A stretch of 64,000 nt of DNA. Source: Adiantum capillus-veneris. Its lineage: Eukaryota > Streptophyta > Polypodiopsida > Polypodiales > Pteridaceae. Made by a program: the position numbers and the translations under genes. Shown in pieces: positions 52,440 through 62,476 of this stretch. The notes below the pieces were generated by a model that saw nothing but the letters and a program-made list of their open reading frames with translations, ran no database searches and was not told the origin of the DNA. The number at the start of each line of letters is the position of its first letter. Position 1 is the first letter of the stretch. The stretch lies in NCBI GenBank assembly GCA_014529385.2, contig CM043962.1:46231098-46295097 (forward strand), in the 5' to 3' direction.

Positions 52440-54760
52440 TGATTTGGGCAAGATGTGGTTAGCTAGGAGGGTGCCCATCAGATACTTTGTCTCTTCATAC
52501 CTTTACCTTTTGGCTTTTGACATTTCTGTTGAAGATTTGATACTTGTACCCAAATTCTTTGTCTCTCATTCTTGCAATTTTGCTTTTGCCCTTGCTATAG
52601 GTATCATTGGTTCACTCTTTGATGAACATGATGAGATCTTTTTTACCAAATTCTTAGGCATCCTTTTCTTATTACTAGGATGTTTTGGGCAGTCCTCCAA
52701 GAAATGTCCTATTTATTAACAATGTTCCGCACAATAGACTAGTGGTGGCACGAATCCTTTTCTACCCTATGGACACTCAATTTTCCAATGTTCAGGTGCT
52801 CTGCATTTATGGCATCCCTTGATTCTTTGCCACAATGGAGGAGATCTCATCAACAGTGGTCTAGCCCCCTGGTTTGGATTGAAGTAAACGAGAGGGTTGT
52901 CAGTGCATCGCATACTGGTTTATATAAAGGAATTTTTTGTGGTTCATCCCAAGCTTCCGCTCTTGAAGAACTAGCTACTTTGTAAGGGGTCATAGGAACA
53001 AATGCTTGCTCTTCTCTCAGCTCTTCTAGGTGTATTAATTTAACTAAAATACATTGCCACTTGTAATGAAGGCTACTGCCCCAATATTGGCTGAGCTCTC
53101 TCCATTTCTCTAGTGGGTCTATACCCTAGTGTCTAGTTTGGTGGGATACCTATAGACAAGTTGTCCCTGCTATCTCATAGGGACATACTATACATTCCTA
53201 TAATACGTTGGTCTATAATAGCTAGCACTCATATATCTGATGATTAATCCATTTTTCCTGTACAACAAACCATTTGTTGTTTTTGTATGGGGGGGCATAG
53301 GTTGAGCTAGTGGTGGAACAAGCAATTGTCCTTAACTTGGTGCTTTCACAAGCATTTACTTCTATAATTGTGCTAGATTTTGTGTGATAGTCTTCAAAAT
53401 TTTCTCCAAACTAAAACGGTTTTAATGGGAGAGGTTGTAACAACTTGCCCAACTTGTGTAGGTAGCATTGCTATCATTCGCTCACTCCCTCTCAGAGTAG
53501 ATCTTGCAATTGTCCCCTAAATTTATCACATCATGTATGCAAGCATCCAATGTCACATGTTTCATCATATACAAGCTAGCATGTAAGTGTTTGTTGATCA
53601 ATCCTTCCAAAAACAATGATACTAGTCTTTCTTGTGCAGGTAATTCTCACCTCCTAGGATATTGTGCAAACCAGCTTCTAAATCTTGTATATTTTCTCCA
53701 GTTTTCTACTTTTTTTAAGCTGTAAATTGAGTATGATCCCCTCTTTTGAGAATGCCACCACAACTCTAGTGGCTAACATGGGTATGTTGGTGAATGTCAC
53801 ATTCTCTATGCTCTAAAACTAGGTTAGTGCTTCCATTCAAGCGTTAATAATCCATATCCTTCATACTGAGTATGGAAGTTATAGTCTATAGGCTTTCTAA
53901 AGTCTTAGAAACTATCTAAATGTGGCCAAGCAATTGTGGGGTTCTCCATTTTCATCATACGTTTTTATACATTTTGGTAAATCTATAGGCCTTACTTTCC
54001 TTTGATGTATTGGTCCTATTCTTCTTGTTATTGGTGCATTTGATCCAAGATCATTTGAACAGGGTGATTGGTCGGTGTGACTCACTAATGTCACCGTTTG
54101 GTGGATTCACATCAAGTGATGCATGAGTTCCTTTGTTTAACCAATCTTGTGGTGTCAAATCATCTAACTCTCTAACCAATTTTTGGCTTATGGTAGAACC
54201 TCTCTCGTTATGCATGTTGTCAGCCAAATATTTTGGAGCATCCACTCTTCCTGATATAGGCTTGCAGTGCTTTATAGAGTACCCTTGATACAATATGGTA
54301 TCTATGTCCTCTTGTGTCATGGATGTAAACCCATTGTTGTATTTGTCTCAAAACCTAGAGATGGACATGGCTCCATCATCCTTCCTAAAGATTTATATGT
54401 CCATAAAGGTTATAAGTCTCACATTTTCACCTATAAAATTTTGTTAGAGCCCACATTTTCCTAGTAGTAGAACTCCAAGTTAAGATTTTCAATTTTCAAG
54501 CATTTCCAAGTGTGAGTACTGGCTTTATTTTCCCATTGGTTCACCATGTATAGGTTTTCTACTACCACATACATTGTTCCCCTCAAATCCATATAGGATT
54601 CTCCCTACTTATTGGTTCAAACTTCTTATTCAAACTCTATCACGTGGTCATCTATCCTTACACAAGGTTAATTTTTTGCATCTAGACAGATACATGATCC
54701 ATGATCATTTAGCTTCAAAAAAAGTCAAGATATAGTGATACCTCAAGGGTGGGTTCAAAC
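52440..54760 (-). pseudogene. Second minus-strand gag remnant (B)
   Basis: Decayed frames on the minus strand follow the gag of the 29.7 kb family. N-terminal-like sequence lies around 54,700-54,050 ('DIDTILYQGYSIKHCKP', 'ISGRVDAPKYLADN'), then 'RPIDLPKCIKTYDENGEPHN' (compare VRPSQVQKWVNRKYSGDKDP), and at about 52,735-52,690 a zinc-knuckle-like 'CAEHC..IGHFLEDCPKHP' matching 'CLECGITHLIPDCPKNP'. It is more diverged than remnant A, so it is a separate subfamily. No protease was found with it. Confidence 0.55.
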
Positions 54761-55560
54761 CCCAATCCTTGAAGCTATTTCCAAAGACATCCTTGAGTTG
54801 AGTGTATGTGTGTGCATATACAAGCACACTAATCAATGTCGAGGGTCAAATGTCAAAAATCTATCGTGTAATGTGTGGGATGTCAAGAAAATGCTAATGT
54901 GTGTTGTCCCAACGAGCGATGTGCGGCTAGAGGTCTATGCTCATTGTCTGCCTATGTAGGAAGCTCTCAATGCTGAGAAGCAAGTCCATAAGCTGAAAAT
55001 CAAAGTTGAAAATTGCTTGAAGTTGCAAAATCCAATGTTGAAGTCTAGAGCGATTGATGTCAATGCCAGAGGGAAGCGTGTGTGTGGTGTGCACAAATGT
55101 ACTCTCCTTGCTTGGAGATATCCCACTCTTGATGCAAAAGGTAGACACACATTCTTTTAATCTTGTTAGTGTATGCATGTGTATGCTCACACGCACATTC
55201 ACAATCTCTCCCTTAAAAGCTTCATCAAAATCTAGCCGACCCTGGCTCATCAATTGGAGAGGTGAACTTTCAAGCTCTAAAGAAAACTCTAGCACAAGTG
55301 GTCAAAGTGTAACATACTTGCTCGGTGTCGGTCCCACTGGCATTGATTAAAAAACAGCTTGTCATAGTGGCCAACTTGTCCCCAATGTCTGGCTCCATGG
55401 ATAGGGTGTTGTCCCAGATAGAGATTATCACGTGGATATTCGGTCCTACAATCCTCAATCAGGGCGAAATGGTTGACTATGTGAACTATCTATCTAAAGG
55501 GTTTCACATTGTTTGGTTCAACAATCCACCCGTTGGCTATAGCTGAGAAGATTATGGCTA
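54761..55560 (+). other. Unrecognised coding-like stretch
   Basis: The plus strand contains a helical, coiled-coil-like 'EALNAEKQVHKLKIKVENCL' (about 54,960) and, at 55,325-55,546, an open frame 'LVIVANLSPMSGSMDRVLSQ' followed by 'IFGPTILNQG' and 'YLSKGFHIVWFN'. The amino-acid composition looks like real protein, but I do not recognise the family. It may be a captured gene or an unknown element ORF. Confidence 0.3.
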
Positions 55561-56136
55561 AGAGCCCACTGTATCTTAACCACTCCTCAATCTACATTCT
55601 ACCATGGAACCCGACCTTTAAATCTTCATATTCCTTCAAGAGTATGTGTAAGGTGTGGGCTTTGTACTAGAGTCATTAGAGTGTGAGTGAATGAGAGAAG
55701 AGGTGGAATTATGCCACATGTAAAGGTGTGAGGCTGTAGAGCTACTTAAATCTCCTTTCATGATGGTTAGCAAACTACTCAAGATCATGTTTATGAGTCC
55801 AAGTTAATCTACATTGGAACCTAATTCGCTTGAGTAACAATCTAGCCTACACACACTCACTTGTGTGCACAATGTTTGTCTAACACCGACCTTAGCTAGC
55901 ACGATCCCATTCCCATCAAGTGGCATCAGATCCATGGTGTTCTAGCTAGGTTTGTTGTTATGCATTTGTGTGTTAGTGATTAGCATCTCCATTAAGTGAT
56001 TAGTATTTCTTAATCATCAATACGGTCCATTGGCATTTTCCATAACTAGTTGCATCTCTCACTAATTAAGCCCTAATCTAGCTATGTGTGTGTCAAAGTT
56101 GACAATGCGGAAGCGTATAGACCAAGGGGAGAAAGC

Positions 56137-56138
<2 letters not shown>
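55561..56138. other. No gene seen
   Basis: Unassigned sequence up to the GA microsatellite. Confidence 0.4.

Positions 56139-56194
<56 letters not shown>
56139..56194. repeat. (GA)n microsatellite, 56 bp
   Basis: Perfect GA dinucleotide run. Confidence 0.97.
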
Positions 56195-56196
<2 letters not shown>

Positions 56197-56499
56197 CTGC
56201 AAACCAACCAACCTTGGCAATGTATAGATGATAATACAATGGGTATTGAGGGTTGCTTATATAGCAACCTCAGAGAATTGCCCTACGTAGACTTTGACAA
56301 ATAAGTAAAATAAATACCTAAAAGCCAATAGTTGTCCTAGATGGGTCCTAGATGCACTGGTGAAGTTTGGTCAAATTTGGAGTAGTTTTGATAGAGTTAT
56401 GCTCATTTCTCATTTTATGGTCAAAATTTGCATTTTTTTCGTTTCTTGACAACCTTTTGATCATCTCCTAACTCTAAAATTAGCTTGAAACTGGTCCTA

Positions 56500-57060
56500 G
56501 GATGCCCCGCAGAAAAGCATAGAAGGAGTGGGGGGTGGAACCTTATGAGATCACCGACATCTCATCAAATGAGAAAGCTCACATCACTCATCAGGAGCTT
56601 GAAACATATTCATTAGAAAGTTCCAAGCGGCCGATGGAATGATAGTCAAGACCACCATATTCCCCAAGGAATTATGGATGATACATCAAAAATCTGAAGT
56701 GCTAGAAGGATCTTACATTTTCACAGCTTCTTCAGATTAACGCCATGAGGAACAAATTTTCGGAGAGCCCATGAGTTGATCAGCTCCATTCAATAAAATG
56801 GGGAAACTAACTAATAGACAAATATGGGGCTACAGTAAAAGTGAAGATCACCCCGGAAATCATCAATGAAGCTCTTCACTTGCAGCAAGGAACCCACAAC
56901 CTATTGTGCAAGACCAAGGCAATAGATAATGACAAGGCCTTCCTAAAGCAGAGGGGCCACAAATTGACCTATCATGATCTAATATACTCCAAAATGGAGC
57001 TACATCCATGGTTTTGCATTCTGAAATGCCAACTCAACAACAGGTCAACGACTTGCATTT
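56500..57060 (+). pseudogene. Plant transposon-protein-like fragment
   Basis: The plus strand, in frames broken by stops, reads 'EVEPYEITDISSNEKAH', then from 56,841 'VKITPEIINEALHLQQGTHN' and 'TKAIDNDKAFLKQRGHKLTY'. This 'ITPEVINEALxLP' wording resembles the putative plant transposon protein domain found in ORFs of some plant LTR elements. Biochemical role unknown. It loses frame after about 57,060. Confidence 0.45.
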
Positions 57061-58564
57061 AAAATGCAACCATTTTTGTTCTCCTTTGGAGAGAAATTGG
57101 GAGCATCTTTGGGAGTTTCTTGGTGCCCATCTTGCGATCCTTGGAGGTGAGAATTTTGGAGCTCAAGAGAGGGAAAATTTGATGAAGCGGCTTGGTGGAA
57201 CTTTTCAAGACTTTTGGAGTGCAAGAAGGTTTGCAACTTCAACATGGCCTCTCCTTGCTTGAGCCCCCACAACAACAACGACCAAAACAAAAAAGCGGCT
57301 ATGGAGATAGCAGATCAACCATCCAGTTGGCCATCTATGCACAGGCACAGTTCTCAAGGAACCTGAAAAATTGTTTGGCTCAAGTTTGTGAAGTCAAAAG
57401 CAAATGGCACAGTTCACTGGAGGACAATGGAAAAGGTCAGCTGGACAAGGATGACAGTACCACTACTCAATTAGCTTCCTTGGTACCCATGAGGTACGAC
57501 CACAATTGTTATGAATGTGACTGAAAGCTTTGTTTCTCGTGAGTTTGAAGCCAAAGGCAAAAGGAGGAACTCCCAAATAGACAAAGACAAAGGCAAGCTG
57601 GATAAAGATTATGATAATAAAGATTTGACAAAGGAGATCGGCATGGCACACGTGATGGTGGCCACAGTGGCCTCGACGTCAAATTTCTAGTCAAATGGTA
57701 GTTGTTGCCATTAGCTTTAGCCAGAGAGAGGCTTGTGAGTGGTGGATAGGGGCAAACAATGCTCGATATTATTACTTTGGACCCTTGTGTTGGAGTTCAA
57801 GTTATTGGTGTATTGACATGTAGGTCGAAGTTCAAGGCACATGCATTTGGTAGGGAACTAGTCAGACATATCTAAAATACTATGGATGAGTGCACCAATC
57901 CATTGTTGTTCATCGGATTATGGACAAGATGTGTTTCAAAGTTCATTATTTGGGATGTATTTTCAGACGTGATGTGTTTTTCGTTCATGAATGGGGATTT
58001 TTGGACGTTGTATGATATACAATTCAATTTGCTAAAAGGCAACCGTTGCTCAAGATGGCATTCTTCTAAGAGAAAAGTTGAGGGAAGCAAATATGAGTGA
58101 GGTGTATCCAGTGGAGTGTACAGCTTCTGGGATGTCCATGGTAGCTTCTTCATCGACTTGGTCTCACTATTGATGTCCACTATTGAGCTGCAGACAGAGT
58201 GTTAGAGTCTTGGCATCTCAAGTGAACTTCCCAATGTGATCCATTATTTAGTCTTTGTACATCAGGGCTAGAATTTGTAGAGTATCCAGGACCAGATGGT
58301 AATGTCCATTCTTGGTTGGGTGAAAAAGGTACATGGATCACGATCCATGTTTGGTAAGTTTTGGAATACCATTTGGCACACATGTTCCTATAGTCCATCC
58401 TAGCAAACTGGTGAAATTTTTTCAAATTTGGACATGTTAGCTTGGACAAGTGGTGGACCTTGGAACAAAACCCCCATGTAAATCATGTCATGGGCATTAC
58501 AAGTGGTGAGAAAAAATACAATTCAAGCTATAACATTATAGGTTGGACAAGTGGTGGACCTTAA
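57061..58564. other. Decayed continuation and flank of the TTAA element
   Basis: Gln/Lys-rich frames at about 57,190-57,520 may be the tail of the transposon-protein-like ORF. The rest is unassigned. 'ttggacaagtggtggacctt' occurs at 58,443 and again at 58,543, directly before the TTAA element. Confidence 0.4.
58332..58349. other. 18 bp near-palindrome
   Basis: CATGGATCACGATCCATG, one mismatch from perfect. It shares the flanking 'ggta...ttt' with the perfect copy at 60,325-60,342. Confidence 0.8.
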
Positions 58565-59903
58565 CACTAGAATGGTAACCTAGCAGGACATAAAAGTGTC
58601 CTTTCAGGGTTTTGGGAAAAAATTCCAAAACCATAGTAGATCCACTCATTTTGAAAAATCCTTTCATGAGCTTATAGTTCAATAACTACTACATATGGAA
58701 AAAATGAGAAACTTGTAATTTTTCTCATCCCTTGGTCACTACAAGCCTCCAAAGTTGATGGACCAGTGCATTTTGCCCAAAACAGCAATTTCTTACGGTT
58801 GATTGCATATAAATAAGAGTGGAGATTTTTCTAGGACATGAGATAAAATGCCCCGTTAACTTCAATGGGTTGGTGACCAAAACATATGGTTGCTTTTACC
58901 TCACTAATTTTTTTTGGGCAAAAAAAATCGGTACAAAAAAGTTGCATTTTTGCCATTCTGCGGACCTATCATCAAAGTTTCTATAGTCACGCTCAATACA
59001 GATACTATATACATGTTTTCTTAGTTCCCTTTGGGCCTCTGGATTCAAAAGGAGCCATGGAGCATGTCAAAAGGATAATGGATCTCTTACAATTGGAACC
59101 TTGGGGGCAATGATAAAGTGCTAAATACAGCAAACATGAAAAAACTAGGTTTAGCATTATGACCTCTAGAAACCCATAAAAACTACTCAATATCTAGCCA
59201 AGTTTGTAGTCTATGATTAGATATGGTTACTACCTACAAAATACACACAATTGGCCTAAGAAACTAGCAATATTGAGAAAGTTATACTTGCTACTCTAAA
59301 ATGTATCGTATTCTTCAGCAATCAAAAAACACAACCATCATCATATACTATGCTATATAGCATATTAGGTCCCCCAAAACTCAAGGAAGCTTAGATTTAT
59401 GTTATACATTACACTTACACAATCAAAATTGAATTTGGATATCAAGAAAGCCACCAAAAAAATCATAAAAGTGCTAATTTTGGCCAAAAAACAGGATTAT
59501 GCAATTCTTGTAAATTGGTCATAACTTTCAATTTTAACACTTAGCTCTCCCTACAAGCATTCAAAAATGTTGAAAACTATGAAGGCCTAACCTCTAGCCA
59601 TCTAAACCTCACAAACATGAAGTTTAGAGTGGTATAGTTGCCAAAAATTGAAAAAAAGCCAAAAACAGGACCCGTTTATTCACACAGTTTAGGTTCAAAA
59701 ATGTTGTGCAAGAGTAAGGTTAATGGTGAGATCGATACTCAAAAAAAAATGCTAAGTTTTTTTCAGCTCATAAGGCAAATTTGTGGATATATAGCACCTA
59801 GAAATTCATTTTCATACTCTTCAAATAATTCAAGCAAAATGGTCACTTAACAGGACACAAAAAGTGTCCAAGGACATAAAAGTGTCCTGTTACCATTCTA
59901 GTG
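58565..59903. mobile_element. TTAA-flanked piggyBac-like non-autonomous DNA transposon, copy 2
   Basis: 1339 bp, same orientation as copy 1. Left flank TTAA (58,561-58,564), right flank CTAA (59,904-59,907), i.e. TTAA with one substitution. The 15 bp terminal inverted repeats CACTAGAATGGTAAC are intact. It is about 98 percent identical to 31,906-33,242 overall, but nearly all differences fall in the left half. No transposase. Confidence 0.88.
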
Positions 59904-59907
59904 CTAA

Positions 59908-60465
59908 GTTTACTCCATTTCTTAGTTTATGGCCATATATTTTTTATTGTGACCATATGTGTTTCTTGGACCCCTTTTTATCAATTCCCTTGGTTGGTAT
60001 CTGATGTTTCCTTGACTTCTGGTGATTTGTGTCTAAGGATCACTTTGCTGCCCAATTGCCTAACAATTTTCAATACTCTTTGATTCCATTTGAGGTTGGA
60101 GATATAGCTGAGCAAGTTCCAAGGTCTTTGAAAGCACTTTTATCTAGATTTCACAATCTTTGAAACTTGAATGTTTCTCTATGGCACTTTGATTTCCCAC
60201 ACATTTGCTTCGAACATCAAAATCAACACTTATGTACTATCCTAATATCATTTGCCATGTATTGTCCCTGTATAGGACTATGGAGTGTAACTGTTAAAAT
60301 TTGTCAAAATCTTACTTGGAGGTACATGGATCGCGATCCATGTTTTGAGGAGTGTCAGGTGGGTTTGTTTTTGCTACATATTCTCCCCATATTCTAAGCC
60401 ATTTGACATAGAATTTTGGAGTTATGATCACTTTAACACAATTTAGACCTAAAATGACCATTTGC

Positions 60466-60467
<2 letters not shown>
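59908..60467. other. No gene seen; contains perfect 18 bp palindrome at 60,325-60,342
   Basis: AT-rich flank of the second TTAA element. CATGGATCGCGATCCATG at 60,325-60,342 is a perfect palindrome. Confidence 0.5.

Positions 60468-60538
<71 letters not shown>
60468..60538. repeat. (CT)n microsatellite, 71 bp
   Basis: Perfect CT dinucleotide run. Confidence 0.97.
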
Positions 60539-60542
<4 letters not shown>

Positions 60543-60819
60543 GAAAATGAGCTTGATATGCCCCATTTTGACTATATGTTCTCGACCTACTTGAGAGGCC
60601 TTATGCATACTTACCTTGATTTCTCTTTTTTTATTTCAAACCACCTGCGGTTCACGGTTCATCATTTGGACATTCGATCGTCAAATGGCTTTTAATTTGC
60701 AGTTTTGATCCCTCACAGGTTGGCCCAAAGTTTGATAGGTGCCAAACCTTTCCACATTATCCATGTCTGAAGCCCTTGCCTTGTAGATTCGGCATTTTCT
60801 TTCAAAATTCAATTTCGCT

Positions 60820-62063
60820 TGTCGTCTCTCAACTTAAACGGGGGACAATCTGCAAAAGAGCAATGTGCATCAATGGAGCTTAAAAGACCTAAGGTTCAAC
60901 TCCATTAAGACTTCCATAGGCTAAGGTTCCAAAAATTAATTAAAAAGTCCAATGGCCAAAAGTGGGGAAATTGGATGGTTATGGGAAGATTAAAAGGTCT
61001 TCCCATATCCCTAGGAAGGAGGGGGTGAGCCCTAAAGGTAGGGGAAAAGAGAGAAACACACACACACACTCCCAAGCTCTCCCTTTACACAAAGGGAATA
61101 ATGGGCACATGGAAGGCTCCTAGCCCAAATGCCCCCAATCTCCCCTCAAATCCTATTGGATGGCCATAGAGGTGGACCAATGAGAATTAAAGTGGTCCAA
61201 TGAGCATCCAGTAGCCCAATGGCTCTCACAAAAGGGGAAAGGGGGACACTTGTTAAAGACTATCAACTATGCTTCTTAATTGCTATTGGCTAAGCTCTGC
61301 AAGAGCCAATGGGAAGCCAGCAAGAGAAAATGGGAAGAGGGGTCGACCAAGAAGAGAGAGAGTTGGCATATTTAGGCTAATTAATTTTGCTACACAGACA
61401 CACAACTCATGTGTGTCGAGCAAGAACTCCATCTCATTCTCCAAGCATTGAGAAGTAGAGGCCTACACCAACAACTCTTGGCTATGGAATGCAAATCCAA
61501 CCAATAGCCAAGCTTCAATGGCATGCTCATCTCCTCCACCATGCTAATTACGAAGCTAAGCTATGCTATAAGAGTGATTATGTGAAGAGAATACTTCTTT
61601 CTTGTAAGATACATCTTCTTCCTCTTCATCTTCCTCATTCCCTGCTAACTCTCACCATCTTTGAAGGTGTGTGAGGTCTTAGGACCAAGGCTAGGTCCAC
61701 TAGGTTTGTTTTTCAAGCATAATTTGGTGCATGAAGCTTCTTTCTTCATTGCACCAACGAGTTTTGTCAAGGAACACAAAGATTGTATTGTACAAAAGTC
61801 TTCCTTGATGGGAGAAGCTATACTACAAAGCCTTTTTGGAGGGGGGACCGGCTCCATGTCGCTCCAGTCCTCAATTGTGTCAATTGTTCTATTTCTCTCT
61901 CTTTTCAAGTATTATCTATGCCAAACTAGCTAGGTGTAGTTGTTATGTTGCTTTCTCCAACCAAGTACTCTCTCTATCCTCATTAGGAACTTGTTCTTTA
62001 TGAAATGATGACTATGTTATCATTTTCCGCTACACACAAGTTACTGGTGCATTAAATGTTACA
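60820..62063 (+). repeat. 5' LTR of a plus-strand retrotransposon (about 1244 bp)
   Basis: It ends TTACA just before a primer site and matches the solo LTR at 9097-10,688 over most of its length: 'tctgcaaaagagc(a/c)atgtg', CCAAT-rich middle, 'gtgtgaggtctt', 'ggaggggggaccggctccatg', 'cattaaatgttaca'. The start is placed at TGTC (60,820) by analogy with TGTC at 9097; the first about 50 bases do not align well. It is about 350 bases shorter, mainly in the CCAAT-rich and AT-rich part. Confidence 0.8.
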
Positions 62064-62064
62064 T

Positions 62065-62076
62065 TCGTATCAGAGC
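62065..62076 (+). other. Primer binding site (tRNA-iMet type, altered)
   Basis: TCGTATCAGAGC lies one base after the LTR end. It differs at two positions, counted with the first base, from TGGTATCAGAGC. Confidence 0.65.
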
Positions 62077-62476
62077 TATTGGTTTCTCTTTTCTTGCTCA
62101 AGAAGAGAGGTCCTCAAGATTGCTACAAATGGTTGTTGTTATTGATTGCAAAAGAGTAAGTAGAATTTTCATCCTTGAAGCACGCCTGATTTATATAGTT
62201 AATGGGGATACCATCGAGAGATATGGTCTTAATAATGGAGTCCTACGGGGCTTGCCTACGGCTTAACCAGTATTGAGCTATTAGAAGCTTGACAGGAATC
62301 GGTGTTGTCTCGGCTCTGTGAAACCCTCTCTTCTATTCCTTGCAATTAATAATATTCGAGCGACGTGTATAGATGCTTGAGTGCTTATCTTTGAAGGTAA
62401 AGAGGAGTAGCAACTAGGGCTTGAAGTGCCAAAGTTACATATAAACTAGTATGGCTGACAAGGGAAAGAGATTGAA
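62077..62476 (+). other. Retrotransposon leader
   Basis: Non-coding leader between primer site and gag. No other feature seen. Confidence 0.6.
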
